From an uncultured Parabacteroides sp. (GTDB lineage Bacteria > Bacteroidota > Bacteroidia > Bacteroidales > Tannerellaceae): a stretch of DNA of 64,000 nt. The position numbers were made by a program, and so were the translations under genes. The notes below the pieces were generated by a model. It had not been told where the DNA came from and made no database searches. It was given only the letters and a program-made list of their open reading frames with translations. This document shows, piece by piece, positions 44,041 to 53,492 of the stretch. The DNA lies in assembly GCA_944325345.1 (NCBI GenBank), contig CALUZV010000006.1, positions 62,001-126,000 on the forward strand, written 5' to 3'. Position 1 is the stretch's first letter, and each line of letters opens with the position of its first letter.

Positions 44041-44048
44041 TATATTTG
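44041..44048 (+). promoter_or_regulatory. -7 box for the oxidoreductase gene (TATATTTG)
   Basis: TATATTTG lies about 75 bases before the ATG at 44124. Confidence 0.6.
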
Positions 44049-44123
44049 CACCGATTTAAAACCGAAAGGTAAAGTCATAAAAACATGAGATTCATTAAGT
44101 GCTAATCTATAAAACGTATCATT

Positions 44124-45611
44124 ATGTCAAACATTTCTAGAAGATCCTTTATTCAAAGAGGAACTGCTGCAGCCGCAGCTTTTACAATAGCTCCGAGTAC
44201 TATCCTGGGTAAAAGTCACGGATATGTGGCTCCTACAGACAAGTTGAACATTGCTGCTGTCGGTATCGGCGGTATGGGTAATGCAAATATCAAAGCTGTA
44301 GAAAAGACAGAAAACCTCGTAGCTCTTTGCGACGTGGACTGGAGATATGCAAAACCGGTATTCGACCGTTTCCCCAACGCTAAGAAATATTGGGACTACC
44401 GCAAGATGTACGACGAAATGGGTAAGTCTATTGACGCAGTTATCGTTGCTACAGCTGACCATACACACGCTATCATCACGGCAGACGCTATGACGCTGGG
44501 CAAGCACGTATATACTCAGAAACCTTTGACTCACTCTGTTTACGAAGCTCGTTTGCTGACTAATTTGGCTAAATCTACGGGCGTTGCTACTCAGATGGGT
44601 AACCAGGGTTCTTCTGATGAAGGTACAGACTTGGCTTGCGAATGGATTTGGAATGGTGAAATCGGCGAAGTAACAAAAGTAGAATGTGCTACTAACCGTC
44701 CTATCTGGCCGCAGGGTCTGAATGCTCCTGAAAAAGAAGACCGTATTCCGAAGACATTGAACTGGGATTTGTTTACAGGTCCTGCTGAAATGATTCCTTT
44801 CAATCAGGCTTATCATCCTTGGAACTGGCGCGGATGGTGGCGTTACGGTACAGGTGCCCTCGGTGATATGGCTTGCCACATCTTGCACCAGCCGTTCAAA
44901 GCCTTGAAGTTAGGTTATCCGACAAGAGTAGAAGGTTCTTCTACGTTGCTGCTGAAGGATTGCGCTCCTCAGGCTCAGCACGTGAAGTTAATCTATCCGG
45001 CTCGTGATAATATGCCGAAGGTGGCTATGCCGGAAGTTGAAATCCACTGGTACGATGGCGGTTTGCTGCCTGTTCGTCCGAAAGGCTTCCCCGAAGGCGA
45101 AGATATGATGGCTATGGGCGGTGGTATCACCATCTTCTATGGTACAAAAGACACACTCGTTTGCGGTTGCTACGGACAGAAGCCGAGATTGATGTCTGGC
45201 CGTGTTCCTAACGCTCCGAAGGTTTGCCGCCGCGTTCCGAACGCTATGGGTGGTGGCCACGAAATGGACTGGGTTGCTGCATGTAAGGAAAGCAAAGAAA
45301 ACCGCCGCGTCTTGAAGTCTCGCTTCGAAGAGGCTGGTCCGTTCACTGAAATGGTTGATATGGGCGTTTTGGCTGTTCGTCTGCAGACTTTGAACAAAGA
45401 ATTGCTGTGGGATGGCAACAAGATGGAATTCACGAACATCAAGGACGACGAAACTATCCGTATTTTGATTAAGGATGACTTCAAGATTGTTGATGGCGAC
45501 CCGAAATTCAATAAGATTTGGACAGATCCGGTTAATGCTAGACAGTTCGCTGCTGAATTGATTAAGCATAACTACCGCGAAGGCTGGAAGTTGCCTGACA
45601 TGCCGAGATAA
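44124..45611 (+). CDS. Gfo/Idh/MocA oxidoreductase with Tat-type signal
   Basis: The 495-residue protein begins with a twin-arginine signal (ISRRSFIQRGTAAAAAFTIA). The Rossmann NAD(P)-binding motif is at about 40-55 (LNIAAVGIGGMGNANIKAVE) and the family EKP-like motif appears as YTQKPLTHSVYEA. A C-terminal domain with FEEAGPFTEMVDMGVLAVR follows. Such Tat-exported members act on sugars or glycosides in the periplasm, often oxidising C3. The next gene encodes a DUF1080 lipoprotein, the common partner. Confidence 0.92.
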   Translation: MSNISRRSFIQRGTAAAAAFTIAPSTILGKSHGYVAPTDKLNIAAVGIGGMGNANIKAVEKTENLVALCDVDWRYAKPVFDRFPNAKKYWDYRKMYDEMGKSIDAVIVATADHTHAIITADAMTLGKHVYTQKPLTHSVYEARLLTNLAKSTGVATQMGNQGSSDEGTDLACEWIWNGEIGEVTKVECATNRPIWPQGLNAPEKEDRIPKTLNWDLFTGPAEMIPFNQAYHPWNWRGWWRYGTGALGDMACHILHQPFKALKLGYPTRVEGSSTLLLKDCAPQAQHVKLIYPARDNMPKVAMPEVEIHWYDGGLLPVRPKGFPEGEDMMAMGGGITIFYGTKDTLVCGCYGQKPRLMSGRVPNAPKVCRRVPNAMGGGHEMDWVAACKESKENRRVLKSRFEEAGPFTEMVDMGVLAVRLQTLNKELLWDGNKMEFTNIKDDETIRILIKDDFKIVDGDPKFNKIWTDPVNARQFAAELIKHNYREGWKLPDMPR

Positions 45612-45624
45612 TAGATAAGTTTTG

Positions 45625-45680
45625 AGTAGCTAAAGCGATGAGGGCATTTTCTATTGACTCTCTGCTTTAGCTACTTCTTT
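45625..45680 (+). terminator. Hairpin between the oxidoreductase and DUF1080 genes
   Basis: AGTAGCTAAAGC pairs perfectly with GCTTTAGCTACT round a 27-base loop, followed by a weak T-rich run (tcttta). It may attenuate rather than end transcription, since the next gene is a functional partner. Confidence 0.65.
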
Positions 45681-45721
45681 ACATAAGAATAATGGACAAC
45701 AAGTTTAATCAACAAATAAAA

Positions 45722-46579
45722 ATGAAAAAGTCAGTATTATTGGTTAGTGCCGCTGCGCTGATGATGTTCGCATCTTGCAACGGCGGAAAGAAGGCTGAGG
45801 CTCCTGCCGAGGCTCCGGCAGCTACAGAAGCTGCGGCTGAATCTGCAACTCCGGAATACAAATTGATGGATCTGCCGACAGTCGATTTATCTACATTCCC
45901 GAAAGACAACGACGGTTGGATTACGCTTTTCGATGGAAAGACATTCAACGGTTGGCGTGGTTACGACAAGGCTGAAGTTCCTGGTGCTTGGGAAATCGAC
46001 AATGGTACCATCCATATCAAAGGCTCTGGCGCAGGTGAAGCTGGTGCTGCTAACGGTGGCGATTTGATTTTCGCACACAAGTTCAAAAACTACGAATTTG
46101 AATTTGAATGGAAAGTGGGCAAGGGTTCTAACTCTGGTGTATTGTATATGATTCAGGAAGTAGAAGGACAGCCGTCTTACATTTCTGCTCCCGAATACCA
46201 AGTGTTGGATAACGAAAATCACCCCGATGCTAAGTTGGGTAAGGATGGCAACCGCCAGTCTGCTTCTCTCTACGACATGATTCCTGCTAAACCGCAGAAC
46301 GCTAAGCCGGTCGGCGAATGGAACAAGGGTAAAATCATGGTTTACAAAGGAACAGTGGTTCACTATCTGAACAGCGACAGTCCTTGTGTTGAATATCACT
46401 TGTGGACTCCGGCATGGAAGGAAATGTTGGATAACAGCAAGTTTAGCAAAGATAAATGGCCGTTGGCTTACGAACTCTTGCTGAATTGCGGTGGTGAAAA
46501 CAAGGAAGGTTTCATCGGATTCCAGGATCATGGTGATGATGTTTGGTTCCGTAACATCCGCATCAAGATTTTAGACTAA
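45722..46579 (+). CDS. DUF1080 (3-keto-disaccharide hydrolase-like) lipoprotein
   Basis: Starting at MKKSVLLVSAAALMMFASC (lipobox) the protein has 285 residues with an Ala/Glu/Pro-rich linker (about 20-48) and a DUF1080 concanavalin-like domain: WITLFDGKTFNGWRGYDK, FEFEWKVGKGSNSGVLYMIQ, SAPEYQVLDNENHPDA, GWNKGKIMVYKGTVVHYLN-type block. The family has members that cleave 3-keto glycosides made by Gfo/Idh/MocA oxidoreductases; the gene upstream is one of those. Confidence 0.9.
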   Translation: MKKSVLLVSAAALMMFASCNGGKKAEAPAEAPAATEAAAESATPEYKLMDLPTVDLSTFPKDNDGWITLFDGKTFNGWRGYDKAEVPGAWEIDNGTIHIKGSGAGEAGAANGGDLIFAHKFKNYEFEFEWKVGKGSNSGVLYMIQEVEGQPSYISAPEYQVLDNENHPDAKLGKDGNRQSASLYDMIPAKPQNAKPVGEWNKGKIMVYKGTVVHYLNSDSPCVEYHLWTPAWKEMLDNSKFSKDKWPLAYELLLNCGGENKEGFIGFQDHGDDVWFRNIRIKILD

Positions 46580-46602
46580 GACAAGTTGGTATATAGTCAG
46601 GG

Positions 46603-46636
46603 AAGGAGTTGTCCGCGAGGGCAACTCCTTTTTTTG
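46603..46636 (+). terminator. Rho-independent terminator of the DUF1080 gene
   Basis: AAGGAGTTG pairs with CAACTCCTT round a 10-base loop, followed by a T-run. Confidence 0.88.
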
Positions 46637-46639
46637 TTC

Positions 46640-46870
46640 GTCCGAGGGCTCGGATTTGATGCGGCGAGGCTCTCCGCACGGTTTCCGAGGGGTCGGAAAG
46701 GTATCGGCGAGGCTTTCCGCATGGTTTCCGAGGGCTCGAAAAGGTCGCGGTGAGGCGTTCCGGGTGGTTTCCGAGGGGTCGGAAAGGTATCGGCGAGGCT
46801 CTCCGCATGTATTTCGAGGGCTCGGAAAGGTCCCGGGAGGCTCACCGCATGGTTTCCGAGCCCTCGGAAT
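46640..46870. repeat. Ladder J: six palindromes 42-43 bp apart
   Basis: Dyads of the type TTCCGAG-GG-CTCGGAA start at 46640, 46683, 46726, 46769, 46812 and 46854. Between the first two lies a second quasi-palindrome GCGGCGA-GGC-TCTCCGC centred at 46669, the exact midpoint of 46647.5 and 46690.5; weaker versions follow in later units. The last unit has centre CC instead of GG. The following stretch to 47055 holds no gene that I can see, only a palindrome with arms CCAGAAAAA/TTTTTCTGG (about 46954-46976). Confidence 0.9.
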
Positions 46871-47055
46871 GCTATCTGGTAGCATCTAATACTATTTACA
46901 CTCTTCTTGATAGTATCACTTCGTATGGTTTCTGAAGAAAGATGGTGGCCAGAAAAATGAACGTTTTTTCTGGTCATCTCTTTATGATTTTTATGTTTTA
47001 GAGCATAAAACGTAAAATTCTTATTGTGAAATGTTTGGAAGGATAAATTTTTACT

Positions 47056-47063
47056 TAACTTTG
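47056..47063 (+). promoter_or_regulatory. -7 box for the C10 protease gene (TAACTTTG)
   Basis: TAACTTTG is followed by a long leader (about 200 bases) before the ATG at 47273; the leader repeats the ccagaaaaaacgttcc wording found about 130 bases upstream. Confidence 0.5.
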
Positions 47064-47272
47064 CCTCCAGAAACCCCGAAAAGGTGGCCAGAAAAAACGT
47101 TCCTTTTTTTGAGGCTTCAGCATGTTGATTTAGAAAGAGTTGATGAATTGTTAAACGCCGTTTTTTGAAGTTGTTGCCCCGACGTAATACGCTGAGACAC
47201 AGCAAAAGGAAAAACGCACGAAACACGCTATTATTATTTTATACATTAATACTAATTAAAAACACAACGAAC

Positions 47273-50200
47273 ATGAGAAGACTTTCATTACTCTTGTTAG
47301 CCTGCCTGACCCTCGGCATCACCTGGGCAGAGCGGGTAAGTGTGAACACGGCGCAGCAGGTGGCTGCGAACGTGGCGGCGGGCCTCAGCCCGTCTAACCT
47401 TCGGAGCAGTAGCGATTTGAAGCTCGTCTATGCCGCTCCCGCGAAACAACAGTCCGGCCTCCGTTCTGCCGATAACGAATCCGATTACTACATCTTCAAT
47501 GTGGGCACGGGCGACGGCTTCATCATCGTCGCCGGGGAAGACCGCGTGCGGCCGGTGCTGGGGTATAGTGCCGAAGGCGAGGTGGATATGGAGAAGATGC
47601 CGGATAATATGAAAGGGTGGCTGGAGATGTACCAGAAGGAAATTTCGTGGGCGGTAGCGCAGAATATTTCAGCCTCGGATGCCATACAGAAAGAGTGGCA
47701 GGAATGGTTGAGTGGAAGCAAGTCGATGGCGAACCAAGGGGTGCTGCTGGAGACGGCGAAGTGGGGACAGGGTGAGCCCTATAACAAATTAACTCCAATC
47801 TTTGCTGACGAACATGCTGTTACTGGTTGTGTGGCAACAGCCCAAGCAATTGTAATGTATTATTATCGTGATTATTTACAAACACCTTTTGTAACATCTA
47901 CAAAAAATAGTTATACGATAACAATAAATGATGCTATCCCAACTTCTACTCCTAATAGCTATAAAATAGAAGAGAGAAGTACAGAACAAAAATCTATATT
48001 CCTTGAGTATAAAGGATATGATTGGAATAATATGTTGCCTGAATATGTCGCTGGTAATTACACTCCGGAACAAGCTGAAGCTGTTGCAGAGTTAATGTGG
48101 CATTGTGGGGTAAATGCTGAAATGAATTATGCGATAACCTATTTTCCTAATGGTATAGAACCTAATTATTCTAGTGGTGCAACTACTGCAAAAATATCTT
48201 CTTCTTTGAAGAATGTTTTTGGTTTTGCCCCTTCTGCTCGGTATGTTGTGAAAGATAATTATCATTGGGATGAGTGGGAAAAACTGATTAGTCAAGAGCT
48301 TTATGCGTCTCGCCCAGTAATATTGAACGGAACAGATCCAAGACAAGGGGGCCATGCTTTTGTATGTGATGGTTATAAGCCTGATGGAATGGTTCATATT
48401 AACTGGGGCTGGAATGGTTTTCATAATGATGGATATTTTCTCCTTACAACTTTGGATGATGATGGAGATGGTAATGGATTTGCTGCATCTGGCTATGGAG
48501 CCATAATCGGTATTCATCCAACAGAGGGAGAAGCGGTAGAAGCTGCACCTCCTTATATTTCGATAATGCAATATGAAGGAGGATTTCCTTTGTCTGAAAA
48601 GGGAACAGTCAGCATAGCTTATCGATTGACAAACTTAAATGAGCAAGCTATTGATTATTATGTTGCATTAGCTATTGTTGATGAGAATAATTTGGATAAT
48701 ATTCCTACACCTACTAATAGGCAAGTGCATTTTAGTTTTAATGCTAATCAAAGTAGTTATTATTCTGATGCTACATCAACAATAAATATAAATGTGCCAT
48801 TAGCAGATAATCAAAGAGTTTCTTTTGTTTATTCTACAGATGGTGAGAATTGGAAACTTCTGCCCTCAGCTGTAAATTTGCCTATTGGATTGAAGGAAAA
48901 TGGGGAAGTGTATGAAGAGGAAGAGATGCCTACTTCTACTGTCGAATGGCTTTCCAACCCGTTTGATGGTCAATATATGCAATTAATTCAAAGTTTTACG
49001 GCAAACAATAAACCTATTCAGATTAAGTTGAACGATTGGACTGAAGGGGAATCTGCTACGATTGAATTGTCTTTGAAAAATCCTGCATGGGCAGATGCTT
49101 TAACTATAGCTTATGACCTTGAAAAGCCCGTTGAAGGTAATGGTTCTAACTTGGTTTTCTATGAAGGTGGTAAAGCTACTATCCAAGTGGGTTCTCACAT
49201 GATAAAAGAAGGTGGCTTGATAGATATTTATATGAGATGGAATGCGAAAGAGTTTATCTCTGAAACAATAGAGTATGATCTTAGAGCTTTTGACGCAACC
49301 CCGACATCTCCAACTTATACAATGACGGTACTCGAAAAACCGCTGACTTGGGTATATAACGAAGATTTTATATCAGGTGCACATAACCAAATATTGCCAT
49401 TTACTATCAAAGCAACGAATGTTCCCAGCTTTGCAAATAATCAGAATGTTTCTATGCGCTTATTCATAGAAGCAGTATCTCTTGGTGAGGTTGAGGTGTA
49501 TTATGAAAATGATGAAGGCAAGCGGACGAAATTGAATATCATCGATAATCCAGAACTTGATGAAGGTTTCTTGCTGACTGAAGATTTTACGATCAATTTA
49601 GTAGAAGGTAAAGAATATAAATTTGTTTACTGTTACATTGGTGAAAGGGGTTCTGCTGCGACAACTTTGTATGTAGATGCTGTAAATCAGGATGGAGCAG
49701 AGATACCTGTTTTCAATGCAAAAGAGGATGGTACTTTGGGTTGTATAGTATTTGAAATATCCCCATCAACAATTATTGTTACGGATGGTGAGCCGCTTAC
49801 TTATTATGAAGGACATAAGTATAGTAATGTGATTGTACAAAGTGGTGCTACCTATATTATACCGGCAGATGCGACTGATGCAACGATTACTAATCTGAGT
49901 GTATATGGCGGCGGTCAGATAGAGGCGCACCAGCCTTTAACAGTAACAGGAAGTACAATGGTCTTCTTGGATATTCCTACAGGTAAATGGAGAACTCTGA
50001 CGATGCCTCTCGATACTTGGATGCGGGAAGATGCTTCTGGCATATATTTGAAGACCGGTTTCCGGTTTGTGGATGAACAAGAATGGAAACTTGAAACGCC
50101 TAATAGTGCTACTGGACAGTATGCTGTATCACAAGGAAGTGTTCATCTTGCAGCTTCAGATCCAGCAAAAGAAGACGTTATCTTTGAATGGGCTGCTCAG

Positions 50201-50677
50201 AATACTCCTTATACGGTAGAAGTTCCTAAGAATACGGCAGTCTATGACAACGAAGAAAACGGCAACTGGTTCCACTTCGTCGCTAATCCGAACTGGCAGA
50301 ACTTAATGGTTAATGGCAAGGCTTACGTCTTGAATGATGCGGGTAACAGCTTCGAATTGCAGCAATCTCCAGTCATTCCGCCTTTCCAAGCCTACATGAT
50401 AGCTAGCGAAGCCGTAATGAAACAAGTTTCCAGCCTCCGCATCGGCGACATCCCAACTTCCAACGAAGATTTGGCCGTTACCGGCTTCCGTGTCTGGTCT
50501 GAATCCGGCCACGTCTGCTTCGAGACGACTGAGGCTAAAGATGTAGCGGTTTACTCGATGAACGGCGTGCAGCAGTGCCGCTTCGAACGGAGCGTCGGCC
50601 TGCAGCGCCAGCAGTTGCCGCAGGGCATCTACATTGTCGTTTGCGACGGCACGGCCTACAAGGTTTCTGTTAAATAA
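47273..50677 (+). CDS. C10-family (streptopain-like) cysteine protease with T9SS sorting domain
   Basis: The start MRRLSLLLLACLTLGITWA is a signal peptide; the product is 1134 residues. A Spi-like pro-domain (about 20-140, VSVNTAQQVAANVAAG, YIFNVGTGDGFIIVAGEDRV) precedes the peptidase domain. AVTGCVATAQAI holds the catalytic Cys (about 186), GGHAFVCDGY the His (about 361), and INWGWNG follows. Several hundred residues of beta-rich domains lead to a type A-like T9SS C-terminal domain (VYSMNGVQQCRF, LPQGIYIVVCDGTAYKVSVK). Relatives include PrtT and interpain. Codon usage changes sharply within the gene (GC-rich ends, AT-rich middle). Confidence 0.92.
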   Translation: MRRLSLLLLACLTLGITWAERVSVNTAQQVAANVAAGLSPSNLRSSSDLKLVYAAPAKQQSGLRSADNESDYYIFNVGTGDGFIIVAGEDRVRPVLGYSAEGEVDMEKMPDNMKGWLEMYQKEISWAVAQNISASDAIQKEWQEWLSGSKSMANQGVLLETAKWGQGEPYNKLTPIFADEHAVTGCVATAQAIVMYYYRDYLQTPFVTSTKNSYTITINDAIPTSTPNSYKIEERSTEQKSIFLEYKGYDWNNMLPEYVAGNYTPEQAEAVAELMWHCGVNAEMNYAITYFPNGIEPNYSSGATTAKISSSLKNVFGFAPSARYVVKDNYHWDEWEKLISQELYASRPVILNGTDPRQGGHAFVCDGYKPDGMVHINWGWNGFHNDGYFLLTTLDDDGDGNGFAASGYGAIIGIHPTEGEAVEAAPPYISIMQYEGGFPLSEKGTVSIAYRLTNLNEQAIDYYVALAIVDENNLDNIPTPTNRQVHFSFNANQSSYYSDATSTININVPLADNQRVSFVYSTDGENWKLLPSAVNLPIGLKENGEVYEEEEMPTSTVEWLSNPFDGQYMQLIQSFTANNKPIQIKLNDWTEGESATIELSLKNPAWADALTIAYDLEKPVEGNGSNLVFYEGGKATIQVGSHMIKEGGLIDIYMRWNAKEFISETIEYDLRAFDATPTSPTYTMTVLEKPLTWVYNEDFISGAHNQILPFTIKATNVPSFANNQNVSMRLFIEAVSLGEVEVYYENDEGKRTKLNIIDNPELDEGFLLTEDFTINLVEGKEYKFVYCYIGERGSAATTLYVDAVNQDGAEIPVFNAKEDGTLGCIVFEISPSTIIVTDGEPLTYYEGHKYSNVIVQSGATYIIPADATDATITNLSVYGGGQIEAHQPLTVTGSTMVFLDIPTGKWRTLTMPLDTWMREDASGIYLKTGFRFVDEQEWKLETPNSATGQYAVSQGSVHLAASDPAKEDVIFEWAAQNTPYTVEVPKNTAVYDNEENGNWFHFVANPNWQNLMVNGKAYVLNDAGNSFELQQSPVIPPFQAYMIASEAVMKQVSSLRIGDIPTSNEDLAVTGFRVWSESGHVCFETTEAKDVAVYSMNGVQQCRFERSVGLQRQQLPQGIYIVVCDGTAYKVSVK

Positions 50678-50704
50678 TTGTATCACATTAAAAAAGAATA
50701 GACA

Positions 50705-52453
50705 ATGAAACGAATTATATATTCATTAATGGCAATGCTGCTGGTGTTTACCGGCAGCTTGCAGGCACAGACGACGAAGGCGATTCCGGAGGATCCGACG
50801 GTGCCGCATTTTATTCGGTTGGAATTGAGTGGAAAGGGTACTTTCATGGCAACAGCCAACAATGGTTTGGAAGATATTACCTTTTCTGCTGATGATGGCA
50901 ACGTGGATTTGCCTTATGGAACAGAAGTTACTTTAAACGCGGAACCCGCCGAAGGTTGGAAGCTAGAAAACATCATAGATACTGCAACTGGCGAAGAAGT
51001 CTCCAATCCTTATACATTGGAAAGCAACGTAACCTTGCGTGCGGTCTTTATCGAAGATGGTTCTTACAGCGTTATTTTGAATACTCCGCACATCTCTTTG
51101 GTCGGTGCTCCGATTTCTGTCAAAGAAGGCGAGCCGTTGGATGTTACGGTCAAGGCGGATGAAAACTGGCTCTTGCCTGAAAAGGAAGCCGTTCGTTTAT
51201 TAGAAGGTGATGCTGAAGTCGAAAACTTCGGCTATGAGCTTTCGGAAGACAAGATGGAGGCGCGGATAACGATGGATGCGGTGAAGGGTTCCATTACTAT
51301 TGTGATGGAGGCTATTGATAATAATTGGTACGACATCATGATAAAAGACATGAATGTAACGTATGAGAATGCAGTAGAGAAGGTTCAGGCTGGAAAACCT
51401 TTGAATACGATTACTTTCAAAGCCAAAGAAGGTTATAAACTGCCTGCTACCGTAACGGTAACGATGGGTGGCCGGGAACTGGTAAATGGTGAAGACTATG
51501 CTTATGCTTTAAACGAGGACGGAACTGCCGCTTTGGAAATTGTTCCTGTAACTGGTGATGTCGTGATATTCATCACCGCCATCTCGCTCACCGATGTTTA
51601 TACTGTAACTTATAGCGAAGCCGTGAACTTCCGCTACGAGAATGAACTTGGCGACGAGCTTCCCGAAACCGTTTCCGCCGGCGACCCCCTGGAAGTCCTT
51701 GTAATTCCGGATGCAGGTTACATTATCCCCTATGATCTGGTGAAGGTAACGATGGGTGGAACGGAATTGGACGTGGAGGATGTATATTTATTTAGTGAAG
51801 AGATGGGTATCATCGGAACGATAACCATCGAAGAGGTAACGGGCGATGTGGAGATTTCCGTTGAGGCATTTAAAGTTACTCTCGACAATGTTTTAGATGA
51901 TAGCGGGCTCGACGGTATCATTATCGAAGAGGTTCCGCTGATTGTCCTGTATGATCCGCTGCCCCTCAACCTTTTGGTGGCAGAAGAAGGCTATCATCTC
52001 CCGGAAACAATCAGGGTAGAGAAGAACGATGTGCTGCAGACGGAAGGTGTCGATTATACCTACGATGCAGAGACGGGTAAGCTGGTCATCAATCGCTTGG
52101 ATGGCTATATCAAGATTTATGCTGAGGCTGTCGCCGACGAGCCTAAGCCCGACCCGGATCCCGAAGACCCGGATGATCCAACCCCAACTCCTGATCCCGA
52201 TCCCGAAGATCCTGACGACCCGGATGTCCCCACGGCAACCGCCGACATCTCCGGTGATGTCGTCAAAGTCTGGGCAGCCAACGGCGTGCTGCACATCCAC
52301 ACCCCGCAACCGGCGACTGTGCGTGTCGTTTCCTTCAGTGGCGCCTTGTTCCGCCTGATGGACGTGCCGGGTGGCGATGTCCAGTTCACGTTGCCGGACA
52401 ATCTGTATATTGTTACGGTTGGCGATGAAGTGAAGAAGATAAAAGTTCGCTAA
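50705..52453 (+). CDS. Surface repeat protein with T9SS-like sorting domain
   Basis: The 582-residue protein has a signal peptide (MAMLLVFTGSLQAQ), a divergent InlB B-repeat-like module (about 60-120, VDLPYGTEVTLNAEPAEGWK) and several repeated beta domains with PETVSAGDPLEV / YIIPYDLVKVTMGG and KLPATVTVTMGG motifs. An Asp/Pro-rich linker (PDPDPEDPDDPTPTPDPD) leads to a C-terminal domain ending LPDNLYIVTVGDEVKKIKVR. It starts 27 bases after the C10 protease and is probably cotranscribed. An adhesin or structural role is plausible but inferred. Confidence 0.8.
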   Translation: MKRIIYSLMAMLLVFTGSLQAQTTKAIPEDPTVPHFIRLELSGKGTFMATANNGLEDITFSADDGNVDLPYGTEVTLNAEPAEGWKLENIIDTATGEEVSNPYTLESNVTLRAVFIEDGSYSVILNTPHISLVGAPISVKEGEPLDVTVKADENWLLPEKEAVRLLEGDAEVENFGYELSEDKMEARITMDAVKGSITIVMEAIDNNWYDIMIKDMNVTYENAVEKVQAGKPLNTITFKAKEGYKLPATVTVTMGGRELVNGEDYAYALNEDGTAALEIVPVTGDVVIFITAISLTDVYTVTYSEAVNFRYENELGDELPETVSAGDPLEVLVIPDAGYIIPYDLVKVTMGGTELDVEDVYLFSEEMGIIGTITIEEVTGDVEISVEAFKVTLDNVLDDSGLDGIIIEEVPLIVLYDPLPLNLLVAEEGYHLPETIRVEKNDVLQTEGVDYTYDAETGKLVINRLDGYIKIYAEAVADEPKPDPDPEDPDDPTPTPDPDPEDPDDPDVPTATADISGDVVKVWAANGVLHIHTPQPATVRVVSFSGALFRLMDVPGGDVQFTLPDNLYIVTVGDEVKKIKVR

Positions 52454-52472
52454 CTCGTCCCTTAACTTGATG

Positions 52473-52510
52473 ATGAAAAGGGTGCATCTGCATGGGTGCG
52501 CCCTTTTTTC
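52473..52510 (+). terminator. Terminator of the T9SS cargo operon
   Basis: AAAGGGTGC pairs with GCGCCCTTT (one G-T pair) round a short loop, followed by a T-run. Confidence 0.8.
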
Positions 52511-52561
52511 GTATGTTTCATTATTCTGTCGTTTTTGTTCGATTATTCCAGCGATATTCGC

Positions 52562-52569
52562 TACTTTTG
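52562..52569 (+). promoter_or_regulatory. -7 box for the mannonate genes (TACTTTTG)
   Basis: TACTTTTG lies 20 bases before the ATG at 52590. Confidence 0.6.
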
Positions 52570-52589
52570 CCTACATATCAATATAACCT

Positions 52590-53402
52590 ATGAACAACCT
52601 ATTTTCTCTTACAAACAAATCCATCGTCATCACTGGCGGCACGGGTGTGCTCGGCAAGGCGATGGTCCGCCATTTCGCTTCCGAGGGGGCAAATGTCGTG
52701 GTCGTCGGACGCAATGAAGAACGCGGCCGGGCTTTGGTCGATTCCGTTACGGCCAACGGTGGCTCAGCAGTTTTCCAGCAAGGCGATGTCTTGAAGGCTG
52801 AGGACGTGGAACGGATATATGCCGAGACCCTGCGTCGCTTCTCTCGTATCGATGTCTTAATCAATGCTGCCGGAGGCAATATGCCGGGAGCTACTATCGC
52901 TCCGGACCAGACCATCTTCGACCTCGACCTCGCCGCCATGCGCCAGGTAGTCGAACTGAATCTCTTCGGCACAATCCTTCCTACCCAAGTCTTTGCCCGT
53001 GCCATGGCGGAGCAAGGCAAGGGTTCTATCATTAATGTAGCTTCGGAGGCTGCCCTTCGTCCGCTTACTCGTGTGGCGGGTTATGGTGCGGCTAAGGCAG
53101 CAGTCGTCAATTTCACCAAGTACCTTTGTGGCGAACTGGCCATGAAGTTTGGCGAAGGCATCCGCGTCAATGCCATCGCTCCCGGCTTCTTCCTGACGGA
53201 GCAGAACCGTGCGTTATTGACGAATCCCGACGGAAGCCTTACGCCCCGTGCCGAGACTATCCTCGCCCATACGCCTTTCCACCGCTTCGGCGAGCCGGAA
53301 GATTTGCTGGGCACGCTGCAATGGCTGGCCAGCGACGCCTCTCGTTTCGTGTCAGGTACAGTTACGGTAGTCGATGGTGGCTTTGAAGCGTTCTCGATTT
53401 AA
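52590..53402 (+). CDS. SDR-family D-mannonate oxidoreductase (fructuronate reductase)
   Basis: The 270-residue short-chain dehydrogenase has the cofactor motif VITGGTGVLGKAMVRHFA, NAAGGNMPG, the catalytic Tyr/Lys (VAGYGAAKAAV) and IRVNAIAPGFFLTEQNR. Its function is inferred from the adjacent uxuA: it should reduce fructuronate to mannonate, the job done by the unrelated long-chain dehydrogenase UxuB in E. coli. Family members of this type are annotated as D-mannonate oxidoreductase in Bacteroidota. Confidence 0.85.
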   Translation: MNNLFSLTNKSIVITGGTGVLGKAMVRHFASEGANVVVVGRNEERGRALVDSVTANGGSAVFQQGDVLKAEDVERIYAETLRRFSRIDVLINAAGGNMPGATIAPDQTIFDLDLAAMRQVVELNLFGTILPTQVFARAMAEQGKGSIINVASEAALRPLTRVAGYGAAKAAVVNFTKYLCGELAMKFGEGIRVNAIAPGFFLTEQNRALLTNPDGSLTPRAETILAHTPFHRFGEPEDLLGTLQWLASDASRFVSGTVTVVDGGFEAFSI

Positions 53403-53488
53403 TAATCAATTGACAATGGACAATTGACAATGGACAATTGTTTTGTCTTCTCTGTTAATTGTCAATTGTCAATTCTCAATTTTCAATT
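53402..53488. repeat. Low-complexity inverted repeat between the two mannonate genes
   Basis: caattgacaatggacaattgacaatgg words are mirrored by aattgtcaattgtcaattctcaatt words. It is of the same family as the element at 24757 and would form a hairpin within the operon. Confidence 0.65.
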
Positions 53489-53492
53489 GACT

